NCBI GenBank assembly: GCA_028278625.1
Contig: JANQDY010000176.1
Coordinates: 1 to 26,408 of the forward strand
DNA: 26,408 nt
Direction of reading: 5' to 3'
DNA from: Thermodesulfobacteriota bacterium
Lineage (GTDB): Bacteria > Desulfobacterota > DSM-4660 > Desulfatiglandales > Desulfatiglandaceae
Part shown: piece by piece, positions 7,556 to 14,749 of the stretch
How the letters are laid out: each line of letters opens with the position of its first letter
Position numbering within the stretch: position 1 is the stretch's first letter
Notes under the pieces: generated by a model
What the model saw: only the letters and a program-made list of their open reading frames with translations
Database searches by the model: none
Told to the model about the DNA's origin: nothing
Position numbers and translations under genes: made by a program

Positions 7556-10132
7556 ATGCGGCCAGGGTCGGAAGCCGGTAAACTGGGGACGTTCGCCGGC
7601 GTGTTCACCCCCAGTGTTCTCACCATCCTGGGGATCATCCTCTTTCTGCGGCTGGGATATGTGGTGGGAAACGCAGGGCTTGGAAGGGCCCTCCTCATGA
7701 TTGCCCTTGCCAACGGTATCTCGGTTCTGACCAGCATTTCCCTTGCGGCCATCGCCACAAATCTGAAGGTCAAAGGGGGAGGGGACTATTATCTGATATC
7801 GCGCACCCTGGGAGTGGCGTTCGGCGGGGCCATCGGCGTTGTCCTGTTCCTGGCCCAATCGGTCTCCATCGCTTTTTACTGCATGGGGTTTGGCGAGGCC
7901 ATGATGGAGATTCTGCCCGCGGCCCCATGGCTGTCCACCCGCTTGATTGCCGGCATCGCCGTTGCCCTCCTTTTCATACTGGCATGGCTCGGCGCCGATT
8001 GGGCCACCCGGTTTCAATACGGCGTGATGATCCTGATCGGGGCGGCCCTGGTATCCTTTTTCTGGGGGGGACTGATCAAGTGGGATGGCGCCCTTTTTGC
8101 TTCAAACTGGTCTACCCCATCGAACGGGTTTCCTTTCTGGCTGCTCTTTGCCATCTTCTTCCCGGCGGTCACCGGCTTCACCCAGGGCGTCAGCATGTCC
8201 GGGGATCTCAGGGACTCGGGAAAGAGCCTTCCTCTGGGCACGTTTCTGGCGGTGGGGGTTTCCATTCTTGTCTATTTCGGCGTCGCCGTTGTGTTTGCGG
8301 GGGCCCTGCCCCGGAAAGTGCTGTCCGGGGACTACGGCGCCATGGCAATGGCGGCCCGTTTTTCCTATCTCATTGATGCAGGTGTCATTGCGGCCACCCT
8401 CTCATCGGCCATGGCCTCTTTCTTGGGGGCCCCCCGTATCCTTCAGTCTCTTTCATCCGACCGTATTCTTCCGTTTCTGAATCCCTTCGCACAAGGGTCC
8501 GGCCCCGCCAACAACCCCCGTCGAGGGGTGCTCTTGAGTGCGGGCATTGCGTTTCTGACGGTGGCACTGGGGAATCTCAATGTGGTTGCACCGGTGGTGA
8601 GCATGTTTTTCCTCATCAGCTACGGTCTGTTAAACTATGCCACCTTTTTCGAGGCCCGGGCCGCCAGCCCGTCCTTCCGGCCCCGGTTCAGGTGGTTCCA
8701 CCATCGCCTCAGTCTGTTGGGGGCACTGGCCTGCCTGGGGGTCATGCTGGCCATCGATTTCAGGGCCGGCATTATCAGTGTGACCGTCCTGTTCGCCATC
8801 TATCAGTATCTGAAGCGGACCGCCGGCCCGGCCCGGTGGGCCGACAGCACCAGATCCTATCACCTTCAGCAGGTGCGGGAACACCTTCTGGCGGCTGGCC
8901 GGGAAATGGAGCATCCCAGGGACTGGCGGCCTCAGACGCTGGTCTTTTCAAATGATCCCAAGCGCCGAAAGCCCCTTCTTGAGTTTGCGGCCTGGATTCA
9001 CGGAGGGAGCGGCCTCATTACGGCGGTGCGGATGCTGGAAGGGGATGTGATGAAGACCGCCCGCCAGCGGGAAGAAGCAAGAGAAGAACTGAAGAAGGAC
9101 ATTGCCGAAAATGACCTGCCCGTATTTCCGCTGGTGGTAACGGCGGAAGATGTAAGACTCGGCCTCATCACCCTGATTCAATCCTTTGGCGTCGGCCCGT
9201 TAAATGCCAATACGGCCATATTCAACTGGTCCGGGTCCTTTCAGAAGGGAATCCTGGGCATTCGAAGGACCGCTTACGCCAATAACATCAAAGCCACCTT
9301 TCGCCTGGGGTGCAATATCCTTCTCCTTGCGGCACCCCCGGAAGCCTGGGACAGACTGAAGACCCTTGCAGGGCCCCAGCGCCGCATCGACATATGGTGG
9401 CGGGATGACAAGAGCGGACCATTGATGCTCCTTCTGGCCCACCTCATGACACGGGATGCCCGGTGGGAGGGTGCCCCTATTCGGGTCCTGGCCGCTGCTC
9501 AAAAACCCGGAGAGAATGCGCAATCCGTGAGTGAAGGACTCTGCAGAATGCTTGAGGAGAACCGCATTCACGCAGAGCCCCATGTGGTCCAGGACACAAG
9601 TCGATTCTGCATTGCGGAAAACTCCGGAGATGCCGCCCTTACGTTCATCCCTTTTCGCATCGGCGGCGGTGAAATTCTGGCGGCCTACCATGCGGACATG
9701 GACGATCTGGTGGCCCGACACATGATGGTGGCATTGGTGCTGGCGGCGGAAGATATTGATCTCGATGCGGAACCGGAGGAAGGGCAGCACGGGGAAGTGG
9801 CCGCGGCCCTGGATGCGTTGGCCGAGTCCAGGAAAAAGGCCGACCAAGCGGAGAAGGAAGCAGGGGAATACCTTAAACGGGCCGAGGCGGCGGAAGCACT
9901 TCTGGAGAAAGCAATGGATGAGGCGAGACCCGGCATCGACCGTGAAGAGATGGCCAAGATCGAAGCTGGCGTGGAGGCGGTCCGGAAGGCCACCGAAGAA
10001 GTCCGGGCCAAGGAGCGGAAGGCGGCCAAGGCAAAGGCGGGAGAGATTCTTGCAGGGCGGCACGCCGAAGCCGTGGGGGCGGTTGACATTTCCACGAAAG
10101 AAGAAAGGGAAGAAGAATCTCACGCCGGGTGA
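7556..10132 (+). CDS. SLC12-type cation-chloride cotransporter (APC superfamily)
   Basis: An 858-residue protein. The first ~440 residues are hydrophobic with about twelve membrane helices. They begin with KLGTFAGVFTPSVLTILGIILFLRLG, which is characteristic of the Na-K-Cl/K-Cl cotransporter family rather than of amino-acid permeases; GGGDYYLISR and PAVTGFTQGVSMSGDL are also family-like. The C-terminal ~400 residues form a soluble domain, as in eukaryotic SLC12 proteins. It ends in a highly charged alanine/glutamate-rich helix (about residues 740-850) that should form a coiled coil. Expected role: electroneutral import or export of chloride with potassium and/or sodium across the inner membrane. 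Ion specificity cannot be read from sequence. The start is supported by AAGAGGT nine bases upstream. No operon partner. Confidence 0.88.
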   Translation: MRPGSEAGKLGTFAGVFTPSVLTILGIILFLRLGYVVGNAGLGRALLMIALANGISVLTSISLAAIATNLKVKGGGDYYLISRTLGVAFGGAIGVVLFLAQSVSIAFYCMGFGEAMMEILPAAPWLSTRLIAGIAVALLFILAWLGADWATRFQYGVMILIGAALVSFFWGGLIKWDGALFASNWSTPSNGFPFWLLFAIFFPAVTGFTQGVSMSGDLRDSGKSLPLGTFLAVGVSILVYFGVAVVFAGALPRKVLSGDYGAMAMAARFSYLIDAGVIAATLSSAMASFLGAPRILQSLSSDRILPFLNPFAQGSGPANNPRRGVLLSAGIAFLTVALGNLNVVAPVVSMFFLISYGLLNYATFFEARAASPSFRPRFRWFHHRLSLLGALACLGVMLAIDFRAGIISVTVLFAIYQYLKRTAGPARWADSTRSYHLQQVREHLLAAGREMEHPRDWRPQTLVFSNDPKRRKPLLEFAAWIHGGSGLITAVRMLEGDVMKTARQREEAREELKKDIAENDLPVFPLVVTAEDVRLGLITLIQSFGVGPLNANTAIFNWSGSFQKGILGIRRTAYANNIKATFRLGCNILLLAAPPEAWDRLKTLAGPQRRIDIWWRDDKSGPLMLLLAHLMTRDARWEGAPIRVLAAAQKPGENAQSVSEGLCRMLEENRIHAEPHVVQDTSRFCIAENSGDAALTFIPFRIGGGEILAAYHADMDDLVARHMMVALVLAAEDIDLDAEPEEGQHGEVAAALDALAESRKKADQAEKEAGEYLKRAEAAEALLEKAMDEARPGIDREEMAKIEAGVEAVRKATEEVRAKERKAAKAKAGEILAGRHAEAVGAVDISTKEEREEESHAG

Positions 10133-10389
10133 TTCGGGGCAATCTCACATCCATGATCATCTCCGAAGCTTAAGAGCTCCCAGGAGGAAATAAGGAAGGC
10201 GCCAAGTTTTGATTCTCGGACTCTATCAGGGGAGCACGAATGATCGTTCCATATGAGGTATTTTATCTCCAATTCTTGTCAATTCTGGCACCCGAACCTA
10301 GGTGGGCTCGCACCGCCATTAATTGGATAACAGGTGACTCTTTCCAAAAAAATCGGCGGACATGAGCATTGAACAGACAGCTCTTATGG
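10133..10389. other. Intergenic stretch, nothing recognised
   Basis: Follows the cotransporter stop. No open frame with a ribosome site, RNA gene or strong hairpin was seen. It runs into the end of the decayed vapC gene. Confidence 0.5.
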
Positions 10390-10677
10390 TCATCCATGGA
10401 AAATTTGCAGCCGGGTTACGGATGCAATCCGATCAAAGTCCTTATCATTGTGGAGCAAAGGCACATCATATTCTATGGCCGTTTGGGCGATCAGACAGTC
10501 TGCCGTCTTTCCTATGGTAAGCCCCTGTTTTCTGCAGGTGCGATACAACTGAGCGGCGCTAATGTACGACTCCAGATGCGGCAGGCTTAAAATGGACAGG
10601 TCAAGCAGATGTTTCTAGGCTGTTTCAAATTCCCCATCATCCTTCACCACCATGACGCCATAATTGATATGCACGGT
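10390..10677 (-). pseudogene. Decayed vapC toxin gene (PIN-domain ribonuclease remnant)
   Basis: The minus strand reads VKDDGEFETA, a stop, KHLLDLSILSLPHLESYI, then AAQLYRTCRKQGLTIGKT, ADCLIAQTAIEY, and DVPLLHNDKDFDRIA before a final TGA (10390-10392). This is the C-terminal two thirds of a VapC PIN domain, with the acidic residues of TADCLIA and HNDKDFD intact. An in-frame TAG at 10615-10617 and a TAA at 10678-10680 break the upstream part. The N-terminal DTS active-site strand and any vapB antitoxin gene are missing. VapC cleaves RNA in toxin-antitoxin modules; this copy should be dead. A plus-strand 73-codon open frame over it is only its shadow. Confidence 0.75.
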
Positions 10678-10776
10678 TTATGATAATGCGTGCATATTTC
10701 GCATTGATTTTTTCTTCATATTTTGCTTCCCTGTTGCCTGTTTGCAGAACAGTAAAGGAAGGAAAGCGATATTGCC

Positions 10777-10911
10777 ATGAAAAGCTATCGAAAAGAGTTG
10801 TGGTTTCAGGCGCCGACCCGCCGGGCGTTTATCAACATCACTCCGGATGTGGAGGAATGCTTAAGGGAGAGCGGGATCAGCGAAGGTTTGATTCTCGTTA
10901 ATACAAAGTAA
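10777..10911 (+). pseudogene. yjbQ: 5' part of host yjbQ, cut by the integrated element
   Basis: The frame reads [18 protein letters not shown]... to GLILVN, then TK and a stop supplied by the element (10909-10911). The first 41 codons are the N-terminus of a YjbQ/UPF0047 protein (annotated in databases as a secondary thiamine-phosphate synthase). AAAGGAAGG lies upstream as ribosome site. The remainder is at 19442-19738: joining 10777-10898 to 19444-19738 gives 417 bases, exactly 138 codons plus stop, the length of E. coli YjbQ. The truncated peptide lacks the whole active-site region. Confidence 0.93.
10888..10907 (+). other. attL: attL: left junction of the element (core GT at 10897-10898)
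   Basis: Left of the core is host yjbQ sequence (TTGATTCTC); right of it is element sequence (TAATACAAA). The last base of the integrase stop codon (minus strand, 10898-10900) falls in the core. The counterpart is attR at 19433-19452. The core was placed by alignment of the two junctions and by the symmetry of the rebuilt attP (see findings). Confidence 0.8.
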
Positions 10912-12454
10912 AATCACTATCGATGCTATTGTCTGAAAAAAATTCAACTACTTGATCCAAAACGGCCCGTACCTCGAATTTCCAATGGCGATTTGGGTCG
11001 CCTGTCTGTTCCACATAAACGCCTAATCGATTCCCTTCACGGTCCTTTCCCGAAAATGCCTTTTCAATGATTTTGCGCTGCCGTTCAAATGGACCTTTAA
11101 GCAGTTTTTCAATCGATTTGGGTCCAGGGTTCTTCAAAGCATTCACGAGAACGGCCGTAGCCAATTTGGATTTCTTTCTGATCTGTTCAGGGTCCGGTTC
11201 ATCTGCGATTTGAAATTCCAATACATCCATACGTTTTTCAATGGCCTGTAATCTGTCCCTGATCGGTTGGATCTGGTTCTTGATTTCATCATCTGATAGG
11301 ACCCCTGTTGCCGCCAATTTGACCAGTTGGTCTCTTTGTTGGATGATCTGCTTTTCCTTTTCCTTCAGCTCTGACAATTCCTCCCGCATGGTTTGAATCT
11401 TGGAAAAATCAGGAACGGCCTTCTTAATTGCCTGCTCAATTCTTTCGACATCTCCGAACATTTGGAACAGAACGGATAAAACGGCCTGTCCCAATGGCTC
11501 GGCCGGAACCCAGTTCTTGACCGTGCATGAGCGCTTTTGATTTCTTGGGTGCCGGTAATACTGTTTGCCGTTCTTGTTGGTCTGGCTTCCAAGGACATAT
11601 CCGCAGTGCTTACAAAAGACGACTCTGGATAAAAGATACTTATTTTTGAGCATACCTCGTTCGTATGTTTTGTTGGCGGCTGCTTTTTCCTTTATCGCCT
11701 GGATTGTCGTTTCATCCAGAAGGGGAGGTATATTTATTGTAACGGTTTCATCCACATTGACTGCTTTGTTCGTGAATCGGCATTCCCATTTTGTGCCAGA
11801 TCTGTGATTCATGATCTTCCAAAGGTTCACATAGTTCATTTCAAGAACCTTGCCAATTTCTACTATGGACATGCCATCAAGGTATTGTTCTGAGGCCCAT
11901 TGGATTTTCTTGTGCTTCTCTGGGTCAATTCCCCATTTCTCAGTTTGCCTGTCAAACGTGCGACCATAGGGAAGTTTCCCGGCTGTTGGGACATTGCGCC
12001 GCGCACGATTAATTCGATTCGTTATGGATTTAAGAGCCTGGGTCCTGGCCTGGAATTCACCGATTTCTGCGGACATGCCCAAAATAAACGCATGCTCTGG
12101 ATTGAAAAGATCATATTCCATCGTACCAACAAAAAAGCGGGTGCCGTTTTGCCTTAGGATGTTCAAGCCTTCTTTCGATTTTAAATTGTCCCGGCTCCAC
12201 CTGCTCGCGTCGCAAACAATTACAGCGTCAAATTTCCCATTAGCAGAATCAGCGAGCAATTTTTCCAGCTTGCTTCTTTCTTGCTCCGGTGTGGCGTGTT
12301 CTTGACCCGAATATCGCCAACAATTCTCTGGAATGACGCCTTTCAGGGATTTCACATATTGCTGAATTTGCTCCGTTTGGGTGCTTAGGGATTCCCCCTT
12401 AGTAGCCTGGGATTCCGTTGAAACCCTGATTAATGGTGCGAATCTGAGCGGCAT
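10898..12454 (-). CDS. int: Large serine recombinase (site-specific integrase)
   Basis: A 518-residue protein with the usual domain order. The resolvase-type catalytic domain (1-140) has the nucleophile S12 in LIRVSTESQ and arginines in [11 protein letters not shown]. The recombinase domain (about 155-265) begins with the family's [10 protein letters not shown] motif. A zinc ribbon has C281, C284 and C310, followed by a long coiled coil (about 352-415) of the type that controls direction of recombination. It inserts circular DNA at a specific attB through a 2-base crossover. The gene abuts attL and its stop codon reaches the core, the normal position of an integrase. AGGAGGG lies 7 bases before the ATG, within the 13 bases after the carried yjbQ stop, so int is translated from the same message as that yjbQ. 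Confidence 0.95.
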   Translation of the reverse strand: MPLRFAPLIRVSTESQATKGESLSTQTEQIQQYVKSLKGVIPENCWRYSGQEHATPEQERSKLEKLLADSANGKFDAVIVCDASRWSRDNLKSKEGLNILRQNGTRFFVGTMEYDLFNPEHAFILGMSAEIGEFQARTQALKSITNRINRARRNVPTAGKLPYGRTFDRQTEKWGIDPEKHKKIQWASEQYLDGMSIVEIGKVLEMNYVNLWKIMNHRSGTKWECRFTNKAVNVDETVTINIPPLLDETTIQAIKEKAAANKTYERGMLKNKYLLSRVVFCKHCGYVLGSQTNKNGKQYYRHPRNQKRSCTVKNWVPAEPLGQAVLSVLFQMFGDVERIEQAIKKAVPDFSKIQTMREELSELKEKEKQIIQQRDQLVKLAATGVLSDDEIKNQIQPIRDRLQAIEKRMDVLEFQIADEPDPEQIRKKSKLATAVLVNALKNPGPKSIEKLLKGPFERQRKIIEKAFSGKDREGNRLGVYVEQTGDPNRHWKFEVRAVLDQVVEFFSDNSIDSDFTLY

Positions 12455-12467
12455 GGTTAGCCCTCCT

Positions 12468-12884
12468 TTATTCCCCTATGATCTTGACCAGTACACGCTT
12501 TTTGCGCCGACCGTCGAATTCCCCGTAGAAGATCTGTTCCCAGGTGCCGAAATCGAGTCTTCCGTCGGTAACTGCCACGACCACTTCCCGGCCCATTATC
12601 TGTCTTTTCATATGAGCATCCGCATTGTCTTCCCCGACATTGTGCCGGTATTGAGAGACCGGGGCGTGAGGGGCCAGTTTTTCCAGCCAGACCTCATAGT
12701 CATGATGAAGGCCCGATTCATCATCATTGATAAAGACCGAGGCCGTGATGTGCATGGCGTTTATGAGAATCAAGCCATCTTCAATTCCACTTTCTTTCAG
12801 GCATTCCTCCACATCCGGAGTAATGTTGATAAAGGCTCTTCGTGTTGAAACCTTGAACCACAATTCTTTTCGATAGCTTTTCAT
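12468..12884 (-). CDS. yjbQ: Complete YjbQ family protein (UPF0047) carried by the element
   Basis: Exactly 138 codons when started at the ATG at 12884, which has AGGAGGAG seven bases upstream; a longer frame from 12929 adds 15 residues that do not belong to the family. By eye it differs from the rebuilt host YjbQ at about 9 of 138 residues. It keeps the family's conserved histidine and acidic residues ([41 protein letters not shown]). The enzyme is annotated as a secondary thiamine-phosphate synthase; its physiological role is poorly known. It lies 13 bases upstream of the integrase in the same direction. At the position of the host crossover it has AT instead of GT (Ile for Val). Probable role: replacing the host gene that the element inactivates. 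Confidence 0.95.
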   Translation of the reverse strand: MKSYRKELWFKVSTRRAFINITPDVEECLKESGIEDGLILINAMHITASVFINDDESGLHHDYEVWLEKLAPHAPVSQYRHNVGEDNADAHMKRQIMGREVVVAVTDGRLDFGTWEQIFYGEFDGRRKKRVLVKIIGE

Positions 12885-12928
12885 TTCTTGTTCTCCTCCT
12901 GTTTCTTCTTTCGGGCATTTTTTAGGCA

Positions 12929-13000
12929 TCAGCTTGATGCGTCCTTGATCGACTCCCTTCTAGCCATGATGATAATGATTTGCGTGAATCGTATGGACAT
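12929..13000 (-). CDS. Possible 23-residue leader peptide upstream of the carried yjbQ
   Basis: An ATG at 13000 is preceded at good spacing by AAGGAGGG, one of the strongest ribosome sites in the region. The short product contains an IIII run and many basic residues. Its TGA overlaps, as TGATG, the upstream in-frame ATG of the yjbQ frame. It may be a leader that couples or regulates yjbQ-int translation, or a remnant. I see no family resemblance. Confidence 0.3.
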   Translation of the reverse strand: MSIRFTQIIIIMARRESIKDASS

Positions 13001-13103
13001 TGATTAAGCCCTCCTTATCGGGGTTCGATCTCGTGACAATGTTTGTTGAGCTTTGATTTGCTGGGCCTTTAACTTCGGAATTTTCCCGTGTTAAATCATT
13101 AAC

Positions 13104-13619
13104 CTATTTCCGATCCCTAAGCTCTCTCGCTTTGTTAAGTCGTGACAACAACTTATCATGCAAGTAATTGTTTTGTTTCTGAAGACTTTCAAGTACCGCT
13201 ACTTCCTCGTTATATCGCTTTTCTTTTCGATAGATAACGGCCAGATGTTCATAATACCCAGGAGCACAAAAACCATCTCCCCCATAGGATTTATCTACTT
13301 TGGCTTCACGTTCTATTGCCTTAATCAGTTTCAAAAGAAGGGCAATGGCTTCTTTGTGTCTTTTTTCCCTTTTTAGCTGTTTTACCTGTTCCACATATTC
13401 GGTATAGTGTTTTCTATTAACAGATCCAGCTTGTTTCTTTTTCCGTGTTTCTTCTACATAGTCTTCAATGTATGTATCGGTATCAATATCATTTCCTTCC
13501 ATTAAGCTGTTGTGACTATTAGCTCTTATGGAAAAATTGGCCGAACACTTCTTGCATAGGCCGCCTGCATCGACAGAAAGAAAAAAACCACTCTTGCCAC
13601 AAATTATACATCGCGCCAT
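13104..13619 (-). CDS. Zinc-ribbon protein with TPR-like helical region, function unknown
   Basis: A 171-residue protein. The N-terminus has two CxxC knuckles (C4, C7, C22, C25; MARCIICGKSG...GLCKKCS) that should bind one zinc ion. After an acidic stretch, residues ~65-165 form amphipathic helices of TPR type (HYTEYVEQVKQLKREKRHKEA, YYEHLAVIYRKEKRYNEEVAVLESL). Such architecture suggests a protein- or nucleic-acid-binding adaptor. It starts 12 bases after the resolvase stop with AGGGG as ribosome site, so the two form an operon; it might assist the resolvase or control the element. No specific function can be assigned. Confidence 0.75.
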   Translation of the reverse strand: MARCIICGKSGFFLSVDAGGLCKKCSANFSIRANSHNSLMEGNDIDTDTYIEDYVEETRKKKQAGSVNRKHYTEYVEQVKQLKREKRHKEAIALLLKLIKAIEREAKVDKSYGGDGFCAPGYYEHLAVIYRKEKRYNEEVAVLESLQKQNNYLHDKLLSRLNKARELRDRK

Positions 13620-13631
13620 GTTATTACCCCT

Positions 13632-14279
13632 TTAAGGTTCGATGTTAATCTTATCCAGCCCATGCCGTTTCAGCCAATTGGTCAACGTGGCCGGTGTGAC
13701 TTTGTACCGTTTTGCGATAAAGATTTTCTTTGATCCGTTTTTCAAAAGGGCTACGATTTCTTCTCGATGCTTATCCAGCTTACTCTTGCCCGGTCCCTTC
13801 GGCCGTCCTAATTGCTTCCCTTGAGCCTTTGCTGCTGCCAGTCCTTCCCTTGTCCTGGCGCTGATTAGGTCCCTTTCTATTTCCGCAAATAATCCGAGCA
13901 TTGTACGCATCACTTTGGATTGCATATCATCCCCGTTCAGCTTGAAATTCTCTTTGACGGAATAGACGGCTACATCCTTGTCCGTTAGCGTGTTCAGGAT
14001 TTCCAGAACTTCCACAAGGGATCTGCCAAGTCTGGACAATTCGGGAACAATCAGAACGTCCCCGCCGGTCATTGTATCCACAAGGTCCTTCAGCTTCCGT
14101 TTCTTCCAGGATTTCAAGCCACTGATTTTTTCTTCAACAAACTGGACTCGCCCGATGAATCCCTTTGAATTGGCAAAGGATAAGATGTCCGCTTTGTTCT
14201 TTTCTGTGTCCTGATCGATGGTGGATACGCGCAGGTATCCGAAAACCCGCTTTCTGCCTGCTTTCTTCGTCCTTTTCAT
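13632..14279 (-). CDS. Small serine recombinase (resolvase/invertase family)
   Basis: A 215-residue protein with the catalytic serine S19 in GYLRVSTIDQDTEKN, the PELSRLGRSLVEVL segment with active-site arginines, the long E-helix region (MRTMLGLFAEIERDLISARTREGL), a GRPKGPG hinge and a C-terminal helix-turn-helix (IFIAKRYKVTPATLTNWLKRHGL). This is the layout of Tn3-type resolvases and Hin/Gin invertases. It may resolve dimers of a circular form or invert a segment. The GGAGGGAG ribosome site is strong. It is unrelated in architecture to the large integrase, so the element encodes two serine recombinases. The target site was not identified; the 14502-14521 inverted repeat upstream is one candidate. 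Confidence 0.93.
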   Translation of the reverse strand: MKRTKKAGRKRVFGYLRVSTIDQDTEKNKADILSFANSKGFIGRVQFVEEKISGLKSWKKRKLKDLVDTMTGGDVLIVPELSRLGRSLVEVLEILNTLTDKDVAVYSVKENFKLNGDDMQSKVMRTMLGLFAEIERDLISARTREGLAAAKAQGKQLGRPKGPGKSKLDKHREEIVALLKNGSKKIFIAKRYKVTPATLTNWLKRHGLDKINIEP

Positions 14280-14378
14280 ATTCTCCCTCCTTTCATAAAG
14301 AATTTTAGCGAATTACCCAAAATACTATTAAATTATAAAGGAAAGAAAAGCCAAAATCAAGCCTTTTCTATACATGTT

Positions 14379-14489
14379 TTAATCTTTTTTATAAGATCGT
14401 TTTCGATGGATGTCTAAGGCAGCCGCATATTCACCATGGCCCTCAACCACATAACGATTCTTACTCTTCGACGAGCCTGGGAAAGCCAT
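14379..14489 (-). CDS. Possible 36-residue basic protein
   Basis: The frame starts MAFPGSSKSKNRYVV and ends in a basic tail (RKRSYKKD). The composition looks protein-like (SKNRYVVEGHGEYAA). GAGG lies about 9 bases before the ATG. No family is recognised, and a remnant of a longer gene is equally possible. Confidence 0.25.
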   Translation of the reverse strand: MAFPGSSKSKNRYVVEGHGEYAAALDIHRKRSYKKD

Positions 14490-14501
14490 ATCATTGACCC
14501 T

Positions 14502-14521
14502 CGATCTCCAGCAGGAGATCG
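14502..14521. repeat. Perfect 8-base inverted repeat upstream of the resolvase gene
   Basis: CGATCTCC pairs with GGAGATCG across an AGCA loop. It could be an operator, a resolvase-binding dyad or an RNA hairpin. There is no T tract on the resolvase side. Confidence 0.45.
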
Positions 14522-14749
14522 TCTACACTGATAAATCTCAAAGGCCCTATGCCCCCAGCCCCTTGCATGGGGTTTCTTCTGCAACTGGTAGCCGTCTCAA
14601 AGCTTTGACTTGGGATATAGAGCAATCTGATTCCATTCTTGATAAGTTAGACTTCAGCTAAAAAATTGCTTGATAATAGTTAGGAAATCTGGAATTCTAA
14701 AAGGGGTTCAGTGATTTTATGGTGGTCATTGAGGCATCGGGGGGACAAA

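Larger units (their letters stand above)
14280..14749. other. Divergent intergenic region between resolvase and propeller genes
   Basis: About 470 bases, AT-rich near the resolvase. It must hold promoters for both flanking genes. It contains a perfect 8-base inverted repeat (14502-14521), a possible 36-codon frame on the minus strand (14379-14489), and a weak CCCC/GGGG hairpin near 14557-14571. Nothing else is recognised. Confidence 0.5.

Noticed and set aside
10369..10590. 73-codon plus-strand open frame
   Set aside because: It is the antisense shadow of the vapC remnant, which reads as a PIN domain on the other strand.
12885..12929. N-terminal 15-residue extension of the carried YjbQ from the ATG at 12929
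   Set aside because: The internal ATG at 12884 has an ideal AGGAGGAG site and gives exactly the length of the rebuilt host protein.
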